From assembly GCA_035578155.1 (NCBI GenBank), contig JAPWDM010000005.1:18164877-18228876 (forward strand): DNA of 64,000 nucleotides. The letters run 5' to 3'. The DNA comes from Brachynemurus nebulosus. Lineage: Eukaryota > Arthropoda > Insecta > Neuroptera > Myrmeleontidae. Positions 12,758-25,916 of the stretch are shown here, in pieces. Each line of letters opens with the position of its first letter. The stretch's first letter is position 1. Both the position numbers and the translations under genes were made by a program. Below the pieces are notes generated by a model. It was not told the origin of the DNA. It saw only the letters and a list, made by a program, of their open reading frames with translations, and did no database searches.

Positions 12758-13239
12758 TGTGCAATAAGTGCGGGAAATTGTCGATTGCCCACGAAAGCGA
12801 AATTGGGGGCACGAACGTAGTAAGTGCGCTCATTCGCTTGAGTGGGGCAATCGACAATCCCGCACGAGTTGCACATACTACTTTTTATTACGAATTTCAC
12901 AAAATTTTTTCTATAATTATCACTATTTTTGACATTTTTATTACTTTTTAAAATAATATTTTTAAGTGTTCGTCTTTTTTTCTGAATTAATTATCGTTTA
13001 AATTACTTTGTTGGTGGTTTCTATAGAAATAATTATGAAATATTTATTAAATGAAAAATTAAGAGGCGGCTTTGCGTGTTTTGATTAAATTTTGCGTGTT
13101 TTATAGTCAATTTGCGTGTGGAAAGTTACTTTCCACACGCAAAAAAGTATGTGGGAAGAGTACGGTTGGCAAACAGCTATTTTGCGTACAGAAATGTGTG
13201 CGCCAAGTTAGTACTTCTCCCGCATGAGTAATAAAAAAA
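12758..13239 (+). repeat. Palindrome-bearing interspersed repeat, copy 1
   Basis: This sequence matches the reverse complement of 55870-56285 over about 400 bp, so it is an interspersed repeat. It contains a perfect 13-bp-stem hairpin at 13114-13140 (GCGTGTGGAAAGT, one base, complement). It also contains a second inverted repeat at 12758-12793 and 12843-12877 (GTGCGGG...ATTGTCGATTGCCC and its inverse). It ends GCATGAGTAATA followed by an A-run, into which HINE copy 1 is inserted. No transposase or clear terminal repeats were seen, so the class is unknown. Confidence 0.65.
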
Positions 13240-14737
13240 CGCCGTGAGCAGCGGGGCCCCATCACGGTAGTCGAATTTTCCCCTTCATCTTCGGTATTGA
13301 ATGTCTACAAGCGAAATGTGATTGAAAGTCTACAACCGAATTGTCATTTTGTTGGTTTCAAAACTGGTGATGAGTGTTCGGCTGATCGAGGCTTTAAAAA
13401 AAGGTTTTAAGTATTTAAGGGCTGTATCTCAGTAAATTTCAATTTTGTGCCGAAAACAGGTAGCAGAAAAAAAGCCAACACAATTCGTACGAGGACATTC
13501 CTGCCCATGTTTATCCGCTAATTGCCTTTATGTTTTAGTTTTAAAAATTAAAAAAGGACCTTAAATAGTAAACTGGAAGGCCTTTATAAAGATATTTTTT
13601 CTTTCCAAAAAAATCCAAAATTTCTATTTTATAAATACTAAAAATCCAAAATTCGTAATTTATAAATAAACAGTGACTTTAATAACATTTTTAAATTACT
13701 TAATATGTATGTATTTCATTTGTCATAAAAGTAAGTTCACTTTTTTTTAAATTTTTTAAAATTACTGTTCGCCTACTTGTATTTAGAATAAACATAATGC
13801 TTTTAAAACACATTTAACAATAGCATTCAATTCCGATGTAAAAATGGGAGAAGTGGGGGGAAAAGTGATGCGGACTCCCTACAAGGTACTAGCTGGATAC
13901 TAACTGAATACACGTACAAAATTTCAGCCCTCTAGGTTTCCTTATGGAGTCTCTAGACGTGTTAGAAAACAAGCAAAAAAATTAAGGAAATATTGGCGTA
14001 AAAATCGTGGGGGTAAGGGTTAAAAGTTGAAACCTCCAAAAAACAGTGTCTGGCTATTAGCTTAACCTGTACACCAAATTTCAGCCCTCTAGGTTTATTT
14101 GGGGAGATTTTGACCCGAACGAAACTGTTAAAAAACAAGAAAAATCATGTTCTTTTGGGTATAAAAATGGTGGGGGTAGGGGTTAAAAGTCGAGACCCCC
14201 AAAAGGCACCCCCTTGATACTAACTCAATCCGAATACAAAATTTCAGCCCTCTAGGTTTATTCGGGTGACCTGTGCGAGTGGTACAAACTTCGAAAACGT
14301 CGAAAATGCATGAAATTGTAGCTTAAAAATGAGGTGGGTGGAGGTAAAATATTAAAACCTCCAAAAAGCACAACCTAGGTACGAACTTTATCAACACACC
14401 AAATTTCAACCCTCTACGTTAATTCTGGGGGGCTGGGGGCCTGTTAGATCCAGCGAAAATCGTTTTTCCCCCCTCTACTCCCACCATATCATCCTAGGAA
14501 GCTGAATTTTGGATATGTTGTAGATAATTGACCGAAACATTATTTAAAACCGGTTTGGAAAAGTTTTATTGCTTTTCCGCCCCCCACCACCCCCTTAAAG
14601 GTCGGGTCAGAAAAAAAATTTGCCCAAAATTTGACCCCACTTTGATAGTATTGTTGTGCATCGGAATAAGCCCCACTTACCAAATTTCATCTCTTAACTT
14701 CCATAGGGGGGCCCTACACATATTAAAAGGTTGCGGG

Positions 14738-14816
<79 letters not shown>

Positions 14817-14940
14817 CATCTTTTTTTTTTTACATAATCGTGTTCTACGGGTCCGAAAACGGATAGCGCCCCTGGTCTCGCCTCTCGCAGCTCTTATCGT
14901 ATAGACTGTATAAGTCTAATTTTTCGGAGAAAATTCGACT
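13240..14940 (-). mobile_element. Helentron-like (HINE) element, copy 1
   Basis: Read on the minus strand, the element starts AGTCGAATTTTCTCC at 14940. Near its other end the inverse GGGAAAATTCGACT is followed by a hairpin (CCGTGA, 14-base loop containing GGGGCCCC, TCACGG) and terminal CG at 13240. Terminal repeat at one extremity, subterminal repeat plus hairpin at the other, and insertion between T residues (A-runs on this strand) match the design known for Helentron/Helitron2 and their non-autonomous HINE relatives. The interior has units of about 160 bp centred on ATTTCAGCCCTCTAGGTTT (13921, 14078, 14241, 14403, diverged at 14684) and a (TA)n tract at 14741-14812. No helicase or Rep frame is present. 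The long frame over the tract is repeat-derived. Confidence 0.7.
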
Positions 14941-16086
14941 AAAAAAATTTATATAGAGATATGAAATTACATTTTTCTTAAAATACAATTACATGTTATC
15001 TTGTATTGTGATTAACACTATGTTCAATAAAAGTAAAAATACACGGCCCATGGCAGTTACGCACAATGTCGCAAAACTTGTTACGTTGTTGCGTATTTAT
15101 GCGCGGTGCTTGTTACACATATTTATAGACACATTTTGTTACACGAAACAAAAAGGTAATAAATATAGTTAGAACAATGTTTAGCCGTGAATTTAGTCGG
15201 CAATTGTTTGATGTTCTTGCCTCTAGTGCCTACCTAGAACGTTCTGAAAATTTTATGACCGGAAATCTTAAATATTTCGTAATTAAATAGACCAAAATTT
15301 ATCGTATATATAGATCCGGTTTGTGTGTTATAATAGTGAAAATAGATGTCACTTGTGTTCCTTAATTAGGTAGATTGATGAAATGGAAATTCTGTGTGAT
15401 GATAATTTTTAAGAAAAAACCGAGAATTATTTTGGTACAAATAATTTTTGCATCTACGCCAATGAATTCTAAATATTGTTTTAAATTATAGATATAAATG
15501 AGAAACCATATTCTTGGAAAGAATAATGTAATTTCTGCATTGGTAAATATTTAAAATTTCTACCTGCATGTTTGAAGAAAAAAAATTAATTTAAATAATT
15601 GTTTTTAAAAATAACAATAGTAATAGTAATGTAAAGTAACGGGAAGTTAACGGGAAAAAGTAACCGGAAAACTAGTAATGTACCTAAAAAAAAAAAATGT
15701 CGTGTTTCTAAATAATATAAATTATATGACTCGGATTTCGTTAACGTAAAACTTTTGGTATAGAACCGCTGTAACCTTACTAATTAGTCGAATTTTTCCT
15801 TGGTATTTTACTATCGCAGTATTATTTCTTGAAAGGCATTCTAAAAAACGTATTATTGAAAGGTATTTTAAAATAAGTATCAATATATTATATTCAAACA
15901 ACAGTGGATGTTTCCTACCATATTTACAAGTTTAGATATATATTTAATTTTACTGAGTACGGTCCTGGAATTGCAGACCACTGGGTATTTTAAAAATGCT
16001 GTGATTTACGCAACCTGTATATTTAGTAAACCTTGATCCAGTTTAAGCATACATAGTTACTATGTTACTACGGTTACTATGTTTTT
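14941..16086. other. Spacer between the two inverted HINE copies
   Basis: This 1.15-kb AT-rich DNA separates HINE copies 1 and 3. It holds one isolated unit (about 15750-15781, GGTATAGAACCGCTGTAACC) of the 31-bp repeat that forms a tandem array at 51.5 kb. Its right edge, 16072-16083 (GGTTACTATGTT), is one copy of the LINE target duplication. No gene is supported. Confidence 0.6.
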
Positions 16087-16209
16087 AGTCGAATTTTCTC
16101 CGAAAAATTAGACTTATACAGTCTATACGATAAGAGCTGCGAGATTCGAGACCAGGGGCGCTATCCGTTTTCGGACCCGTAGAACACGATTATGTAAAAA
16201 AAAAAGATG

Positions 16210-16252
<43 letters not shown>

Positions 16253-17750
16253 CCCGCAACCTTTTAATATGTGTAGGGCCCCCCTATGGAAGTTAAGAGA
16301 TGAAATTTGGTAAGTGGGGCTTATTCCGATGCACAACAATACTATCAAAGTGGGGTCAAATTTTGGGCAAATTTTTTTTCGGACCCGACCTTTAAGGGGG
16401 TGGTGGGGGGCGGAAAAGCAATAAAACTTTTCCAAACCGGTTTTAAATAATGTTTCGGTCAATTATCTACAACATATCCAAAATTCAGCTTCCTAGGATC
16501 ATATGGTGGGAGTAGAGGGGGGAAAAACGATTTTCGCTGGATCTAACAGGCCCCCAGCCCCCCAGAATTAACGTAGAGGGTTGAAATTTGGTGTGTTGAT
16601 AAAGTTCGTACCTAGGTTGTGCTTTTTGGAGGTTTTAATATTTTACCCCCACCCCCCTCATTTTTAAGCTACAATTTCATGCATTTTCGACGTTTTCGAA
16701 GTTTGTACCACTCGCACAGGTCACCCGAATAAACCTAGAGGGCTGAAATTTTGTATTCGAATTGAGTTAGTATCAAGGGGGTGCCTTTTGGGGGTCTCGA
16801 CTTTTAACCCCTACCCCCACCATTTTTATACCCAAAAGAACATGATTTTTCTTGTTTTTTAACAGTTTCGTTCGGGTCAAAATCTCCCCAAATAAACCTA
16901 GAGGGCTGAAATTTGGTGTACAGGTTAAGCTAATAGCCAGACACTGTTTTTTGGAGGTTTCAACTTTTAACCCTTACCCCCACGATTTTTACGCCAATAT
17001 TTCCTTAATTTTTTTGCTTGTTTTCTAACATGTCTAGAGACTCCATAAGGAAACCTAGAGGGCTGAAATTTTGTACGTGTATTCAGTTAGTATCCAGCTA
17101 GTACCTTGTAGGGAGTCCGCATCACTTTTCCCCGCACTTCTCCCATTTTTACATCGGAATTGAATGCTATTGTTAAATGTGTTTTAAAAGCATTATGTTT
17201 ATTCTAAATACAAGTAGGCGAATAGTAATTTTAAAAAATTTTAAAAAAAGTGAACTTACTTTTATGACAAATGAAATACATACATATTAAGTAATTTAAA
17301 AATGTTATTAAAGTCACTGTTTATTTATAAATTAGGAATTTTGGATTTTTAGTATTTATAAAATAGAAATTTTGGATTTTTTTGGAAAGAAAAAATATCT
17401 TTATAAAGGCCTTCCAGTTTACTATTTAAGGTCCTTTTTTAATTTTTAAAATTAAAACATAAAGGCAATTAGCGGATAAACATGGGCAGGAATGTCCTCG
17501 TACGAATTGTGTTGGCTTTTTTTCTGCTACCTGGTTTCGGCACAAAATTGAAATTTACTGAGATACAGCCCTTAAATACTTAAAACCTTTTTTTAAAGCC
17601 TCGATCAGCCGAACACTCATCACCAGTTTTGAAACCAACAAAATGACAATTCGGTTGTAGACTTTCAATCACATTTCGCTTGTAGACATTCAATACCGAA
17701 GATGAAGGGGAAAATTCGACTACCGTGATGGGGCCCCGCTGCTCACGGCG
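16087..17750 (+). mobile_element. Helentron-like (HINE) element, copy 3 (inverted)
   Basis: A 1,664-bp near-identical copy of 13240-14940 in the opposite orientation: AGTCGAATTTTCTCC begins it at 16087 and the CCGTGA...TCACGG hairpin plus CG closes it at 17750. The flanks are T-runs on both sides, in keeping with insertion between T residues. The (TA)n tract is shorter (16214-16249), accounting for most of the length difference from copies 1 and 2. It lies inside the poly(A) tail (T-run on this strand) of the LINE at 17751-18949 and is therefore younger than that LINE. Confidence 0.72.
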
Positions 17751-18949
17751 TTTTTTTTTTTGTGTTGATTAAAGTTTATTTAGCCAGACCAACACTTAAA
17801 ATGTTATACATGGCATTGATATAGATATACATAAAATAACAATAATTTGGCTTTAAAGGGTCATCTATAAATGATGCCTCGGTAACTTAAATTAATTTTA
17901 TAACCTAATTAATAGTATATAATATAATTGTTTTTATAATAACAAAAAGATTACACTCGCAGTATTATACCTATACATAAATAAATTATGTTTATATTAT
18001 TTGTATGGACAAATACATAAGTTCGAAAATAAATTTTTTTTTTTTTATTAATTAATAAAATTATATAATTGATAAAAGTATTTCATGTAATATTATTTAA
18101 TATTTGACTGCTATGTACATATCTCTAAATGTACCGTATGTTTGATTTAAATTTTACTCAGAACATAGGATCTTGTGGTATTTTTCGCTTAAGGCGTCGA
18201 TGTGGATTATTTCTCGGAAGATTAATAAAATCCGCTAAACTGTTGTTATCTAATTTCCTGTAGAATTTTTCCGATGTTCTGTGAATGAAGGTTTCGATGG
18301 TTTCAACGTTGGCTTCACGATGTAGTTGTGACGCTCTTACGTACCACGGTGCTTTCAAGGCGACTCTTAATATTTTGTTCTGGATTGACTGCAGCTTATT
18401 GATGTGTGATTTTGAAACATTTCTCCAGACTGGGCACGCTTATGTTAATAATGGCCTAATTAAAGCTGTATACAACATTATAGAACATTTAGATTTAACT
18501 GAGGACTTTTTATTTATTAACGGATACAACTTTATAAATCTTTGATTGGCTTGTCTGATTTTGTGCTCTATATGGGTGTGCCATGTTAATCTTTTGTCTA
18601 TATGAACACCAAGATAGTTAACGGCTTCGTTATTCCATTTTATATCTTGTCTGCTGATTTGTATGCTGGTGTTTATTGACCCACGTTTAAGAGTAAACAG
18701 TTTAGCCTCACACTTTTGTGGATTCAGTGTCATCTTCCATTGATTTAAATAGTGTTCAAATTCATCCACTATTACTTGTGTTGAGCTCACAGCAGTCTTA
18801 AGTTCTTCATGTTGGAAGAAGATTACTGTATCATCAGCAAACATCTCTAGATTGTTTCTAATCGACAAGGGTATGTCGCTAACATAGACGTTAAATAAGG
18901 TTGGACCAAGTATTGATCCCTGGGGGACACCAGCATTGATTGGGCGTGT
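17751..18949 (-). mobile_element. 5'-truncated Jockey-type LINE
   Basis: Minus-strand non-LTR retrotransposon with the 3' half of a reverse transcriptase ORF, about 0.4 kb of AT-rich 3' UTR and a poly(A) tail seen as the T-run 17751-17761. The flanks carry a 12-bp target duplication, GGTTACTATGTT, at 18950-18961 (5' side) and 16072-16083 (3' side). The 3' copy is displaced by the HINE element inserted in the tail. Truncation in the middle of the reverse transcriptase gene is typical of target-primed insertion. One in-frame stop shows the copy is dead. Confidence 0.85.
18158..18949 (-). pseudogene. Jockey-type reverse transcriptase, C-terminal part, broken
   Basis: The minus-strand frame opens with TRPINAGVPQGSILGPTLFN, the conserved reverse transcriptase palm segment (PQGSILGP), followed about 30 residues on by MFADDTVIF, which holds the catalytic Asp pair of the FADD/YADD box. 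Next come the thumb-region motifs (LNQWKMTLNPQKCE and NYLGVHIDKRLTWH) and a C-terminal part with ALIRPLLT, stop, ACPVWRNVSKSHINKLQSIQ. Such a sequence ending normally reads LTYACPVW, so one Tyr codon has become TAA at 18437-18439. The same frame then continues to a terminal stop at 18158. Order and motifs match the Jockey clade of insect LINEs. The N-terminal palm, the endonuclease and ORF1 are missing through 5' truncation. No activity is expected. Confidence 0.85.
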
Positions 18950-18961
18950 GGTTACTATGTT

Positions 18962-19010
18962 ACAGGTATATTAGATATCTGTTAAACGTCATTTATTTTT
19001 ATTGCTCGTC
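18962..19010. other. Short host flank
   Basis: AT-rich DNA between the LINE target duplication and the zeste-like fragment. Confidence 0.4.
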
Positions 19011-19238
19011 TCATAACATTGCTATACAATATTTTATATCTGAACTTGAAATTTTTTTGAAATCACCAATACCTCCTCCTATCTTATTCTGTTCCCATTT
19101 AGTTTGAGAAAATTTTCTCCTCACGTCTTTTTCTAAATTTTCCCATTTCAATTTTAAAGTTTTCGGTTTTCTTTGTATTGCTCTGGTATTGTTACTGTTA
19201 AAATGTTCCGCAACACTGACCAATGTACCTATCTTTTT
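19011..19238 (-). pseudogene. Zeste-like Myb/SANT domain fragment
   Basis: The minus-strand open frame gives VAEHFNSNNTRAIQ, then TLKLKWENLEKDVRRKF, then KIGGGIGDF. The order FN, LK-x-KWENLxKxxRxxF and a terminal GGG is what is seen in the Myb/SANT-like DNA-binding domain of zeste-related insect proteins (third helix followed by R-x-TGGG). Only about the last two thirds of that domain is present: no initiator Met in a good context, an upstream stop at 19239-19241 and a stop soon after the GGG. It is therefore a fragment of an expanded, often transposon-associated gene family, not a complete gene. It could also be one exon of a longer gene, but no splice signals support this. Confidence 0.5.
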
Positions 19239-19314
19239 TCAGTTTTTGTGAAATTTTATTCGTCATTTTACATTCGATTATGTGCTAACGTATATATTAG
19301 AGAAGATGAATTAA

Positions 19315-19470
19315 TACTTTCATTGCCAAGCTAAAAATATTGACTTTGTGAGATGGCCAAAAATTTATGTTAAATAAGTAGGTTCTTATATTTGTCACAC
19401 GATATCGCGTGATTGGCCATATAGTAAAGAAGTCGTATCACGCGATATCGCGTGATCGGCAATGAAAGTG
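19315..19470. mobile_element. piggyBac-type MITE with CpG-rich palindrome
   Basis: TTAA at 19311-19314 and 19471-19474 flank a 156-bp element. Its inverted ends are TACTTTCATTGCC and CACTTTCATTGCC. Inside the right end is a perfect 18-bp palindrome, TCACGCGATATCGCGTGA (19438-19455), with a slightly degraded version at 19398-19415. TTAA duplication and CACTTTCATTG-type ends fit the piggyBac superfamily. It is too short for any gene. Confidence 0.75.
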
Positions 19471-19630
19471 TTAAACATACATGTACGTGCATATATTTAT
19501 TTCAATAGAAAAATATTTTACGTACATTATAGAAATTAACGGTGTTTACTAATAAATCAGTTCCATGTTCTGTAAAATTTTGATTTTTTTTACATTCAGT
19601 TTCTATGTTGTATGACATTTTAATAGTTAT

Positions 19631-19757
19631 TTGTGTATTAAGAGCGCAAAATGGTGCTTTGCCGCTCGATTGAGAATGTTAACGCGCGACGCCGCCAGGC
19701 GGAGCGCGTTAATCTCATGAGGGCGGCAAGTCATTTTGTGCTCGAATTACACACAAA
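19631..19757. repeat. GC-rich foldback repeat
   Basis: Inverted arms TTGTGTATTAAGAGCGCAAA and CATTTTGTGCTCGAATTACA meet around GCCGCCAGGCGG, with inner matches TTTGCCGC/GCGGCAA and TTAACGCGC/GCGCGTTAA. The GC content contrasts sharply with the flanks. Probably a small MITE. Confidence 0.6.
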
Positions 19758-20126
19758 ATTTTTTCGACAATCTTATAAAATTTTTTTTTATTTAAAAGAT
19801 ACTTGAAAAAATAATAATGGACGTTAATATTTGCTTTAACATTATAATTTTTGCAGCTTCAGATATATCTGGAGGTGTACTTGAGAAATCACTGCCACTA
19901 TATTACATATATTTCCGTCATATATATACATATTTTTTTAAATATTTTTTTCTTATTATTAATTAATTATAGTTATTTATTATTTTTAATTAATATTTTG
20001 CCGTTATTTTGAAATTTAAAAAAATTAATATTTAACTTGATTATGATAAATTTAGAATCTGTTTATTTGTTACCATAGAAAATATAAACAACGCCTACCC
20101 AATTTGTAATTAAATATACGTTGAGC

Positions 20127-20179
20127 GAGCGACAGTATTACTTTGCCGCTTTAAAGCGCAAAGTAGTACTTCGTTGCTC
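20127..20179. repeat. Short GC-rich hairpin
   Basis: GAGCGAC...TTACTTTGC-GCTTTAAAGC-GCAAAGTAG...TCGTTGCTC folds on itself around the GCTTTAAAGC palindrome. It shares TTTGCCGC and GAGCGCAAAA words with the foldback at 19631-19757 (the latter word at 20225-20234), so both are probably related repeat pieces. Confidence 0.5.
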
Positions 20180-20239
20180 GGCAACGACAGTCTTCGGTAA
20201 ACACACATTTTGTGCTCTCTTCACAGAGCGCAAAAGCCT

Positions 20240-21740
20240 ACTTTCCACTAAGATTGTAGATAAAAATAATTTTCGTGTATTAAGAACTGACTTACAGAAA
20301 TTAACTTTCTAATCGTTCAAAAATGGCCGATTACTAAATCGAGATTACTTAGCAACGTTTAAGCATTAAATTCTTATTTTAACACAAAATTCTAATTTAA
20401 CTACGATTATATTTAATCTCTACTATTAATCGACATTACTAACGATTGATAAACCGGGCGTCAACAAAGTATTTCTGTGTGTCACACAGAAATAGGAATA
20501 TTTTTTTGTATTAAATATCATTCTTCTAGAAATCTAGAACATTGTAGTATAATTTTCAAATTTAAATTCATATCGAAACAAATTGAAGTAAATTGACCAT
20601 CGAACCACAACGATCAATGTTGTTTTCACAATAACTCTGCACTTCTGTACAGACTGAATACATATTATACTAACCAATCAATGAATTGAGTCTTAAATAC
20701 AGTATCATCAATGGAAATGTATATTGAAGTATATTGAAAGTAGATTACCTACTTTATTATTTTTGATTTTACACAAGAAATATTGTTTGAGAACATACTT
20801 CAAATATTTTAAATAATTTTTATTGTTATTTTCCGTAGAAATTGCTTTAGTTTAATGAGGCCAAATAATTTTGTATATTATGTAAGGAATCTAACTATTG
20901 CTTGTATATTTGTTTGCAGGAATAATAAATGTGATTTTATTAGAAAGCAAATTTTATGTCCTTATGTTTGATACTATTTATGAACTGCTTTACACTGCCT
21001 AGGCGTTCCTTAATACTATCCAGACTATGATAGAAATTTATTTTGAGGCCCCTAGCTTTAAAAAAAACTAGCTTTATGCCAAAATTTTCCCAAATTCAAA
21101 AGTTTTTGTGACATTCTTTTAAACCACTGAAAAGAGGAGAAAAAAATCACATAAAAAGTTTTTGAATCATTATTCTATGTAGACTGGTTTCCGATAAAAA
21201 CTAATTTTTGTAAAGGGAGATTCGTTATGTAATGGCAGAATGATGCAACAGGGGTATTTATAATAAAATTATTTTAGTAAGAGTCTTGCTTCTTACAATT
21301 GGTCACAATTAACTATATACACATAATATCTATGATGGGATCCATATATAAATTCTGAACATTGTTCACAATTTAGATAGAAATTTCTTTTTTAAAAGCT
21401 ACGTTAGTATGTTGGTTTAGATCAAATCTTCGAATCAAAATTTAGACAGGTTCTAACTGAGCTAGAAGTTTCAAATTTTGCATACCTGTCTAACCTTGAT
21501 GACAATGTAATATTGTATAATTAGTTTTGCCCTAAATCGCCCGAAACCAAAATTTTTGATTTTTAGTTCTGTACAACTTTTTGACATTTCGAATTGTCAA
21601 ATATTGTCCATTGATTTTACATTGCAATTTTTTGTTTCTGTAGTTATGTTTGATTAGAGTAAATTAATCGATTAATATATAGGTAAAAAAATTACTTTAA
21701 TTTTTTTTTAAACTAATTGTGATCTGACTAAAAAGTAGAA
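20240..21740. other. Intergenic AT-rich DNA
   Basis: No gene or repeat terminus was recognised. Confidence 0.5.
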
Positions 21741-22080
21741 AATAAATAAAAGTAAAAAAAAATGTTTTTTTTTTTAAAAAAAGCTTTTATTGTAAAATTG
21801 GCTAAAAAAAAAATAAAATAACTTTTGAGTGAAGTTTGAAGCAATATGTAACATAATTTATAAAAGCTTGTGGCGTTTAATTAAGTTTGGTAACTACTGC
21901 AATATAAAATAGTTACACTTAACTATATCCAAAACAGAAATAATTAATGATATCGCCTCAAGCTTTTATAAATTATGTTGTATATTGCTTCAAACTTCAC
22001 TCAAAAGTTATTTCATTTTTTTAGCCCATTTTTAAATAAAAGCTTTTTTTTTAAAAACATTCTTTTTACTTTAATTTATT
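21741..22080. repeat. Foldback element with ~130-bp arms
   Basis: Arm 21741-21874 and arm 21955-22080 are inverted copies, for example AACTTTTGAGTGAAGTTTGA and its complement, and TTTATAAAAGCTTG and its complement. The spacer is 80 bp. Both outer arm halves are poly(T)/poly(A)-rich. It is non-coding and MITE-like. Confidence 0.7.
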
Positions 22081-22306
22081 TATAAATATAAATTAAACAA
22101 AAATCTACTGACCTTTTCACTTCCAGCTTTGTTCCGTCTAAATTGATATAAATGATATAATTTTTATATCTTTAACTGTACTCTAACTTCGAAAGACAAC
22201 TAAATACGAAATTTAAATTCACATTAAAACAAATTACATACTATTTGCAAACATCATCACCAGCAGTACTATACATTGCTGATGTTATAAAAGTACGCAG
22301 ATATAA

Positions 22307-24605
<2,299 letters not shown>

Positions 24606-24883
24606 CACTGAGAAAAAAATACGGTAATTTTTACGGAAATTTCTAGTAAAAAATTACGGAGCTCTCTGGTAATGCGGGCATAAGTGACAGGCAAAGGAAA
24701 AAGTACGATGAGTATAGTAAAAATTACCCTAGAGCTGCGTAAAAATTTCGGCGATGTACAGGAAAAATTCTACTCTCTTACGGTATTATTTATAAGGTTT
24801 TTTTTTTATTTATTAATAAATAATTGAATTAAAATAGTTTAAAAAGATATTGATAGAAGCGTAAGGATTAAAATCAAATTATT

Positions 24884-25069
24884 AATATTGAAAAAATGTT
24901 CTGTGGTTTCTTATTGTTTGTGGAAAAACATTGTTGAATCACGTCCTGCTCACCAAAATTATGTTCAATTACGTTTTGGTCACCAAAATTATGTTGTGAT
25001 TTTGTCGGTTTCACTGTGATTGATGTTAAAATAAAATAATAAAAAACCACAGAACATTTTTTCAATATT
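24884..25069. mobile_element. 186-bp MITE nested in the CACTGAG element
   Basis: The ends AATATTGAAAAAATGTTCTG and its exact reverse complement, extended by TGGTTT/AAACCA, bound a 186-bp segment. Its middle carries two direct copies of CACCAAAATTATGTT. No coding content. Confidence 0.7.
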
Positions 25070-25404
25070 TGAAATGAATGTAGGAAAAACACAATGATGT
25101 ATTTATTATTTGATAACAAAATAAATTGTTTATTTGAAGTTAAAATTATAATGTTTGTAATTATGAAAATACAAAATGCACATGTATTAATATGAAAAAA
25201 TGAATGTATGCTGTTGTGTTGTTGAATGTACCGTTGATTTAGCGGGATTATTGCACTGTTGCGACCGAGTTGTTCTATATCTTGTGTACAACTGATCAAA
25301 TGGTGCGGTCTCTGGTGCTCAGGCCACAGGGTACCGATGTCGTTGGTATCATAGCTACTGAGCACACCGGTCACCGGTCCGACTACTAGTGAGTTAAGCG
25401 GGTT

Positions 25405-25916
25405 CTACACGATGCTACGAACGTTCCTTCCAACATTCGATCGAACGTTTGAGGCAATTAAGTTCGATAGTTGGTGCGACGAATGTATCTGCTACACGGT
25501 GAGTCGAATGTTTGATCCAATACGAATGATGAAGTGTTGGTACTCAGTCGACAACGCTGTTATCTGTCTGATGTTATCTCTAATGTTATACACTGATGTT
25601 GTCTCTCTTGTATAATGTGTTGGGACAAACGTGACGAAGATGTTATCTGTCTGATGTTATCTCTAATGTTATACACTGATGTTGTCTCTCTTCACATGAA
25701 CGAGTCGTGCGCAACCAACGAACACAACCAACATTGACCTTCAAACGTTCGAAGCATCCCTTTGACTCGGTGCCAGAATACCGACATCGAACGGGACACG
25801 ACCAAATGCGAATGTTTGACGCTCGACATTGGACACTCGTAGGTTCGAACAACGGCTACACGATGCTATGAACCATCCAACGTCGAATGTTGGAAGGTGT
25901 TCGTAGCATCGTGTAG
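25405..25916. mobile_element. 512-bp GC-richer MITE nested in the CACTGAG element
   Basis: The ends CTACACGATGCTACGAACGT and CTACACGATGCTACGAACAC (other strand) are inverted repeats that continue with TTCC(T/A)...CAACATTCGA. A further inverted copy at 25856-25880 makes the right end a hairpin on its own. A 52-bp direct repeat, TCTGTCTGATGTTATCTCTA and flanks, occurs at 25558-25609 and 25641-25692, 83 bp apart. Open frames here are incidental. Confidence 0.7.

Noticed and set aside
14528..14866. 112-codon frame in HINE copy 1, conserved in copies 2 and 3
   Set aside because: Conservation follows from the near-identity of the element copies; half of it is the (TA)n tract and there is no domain.
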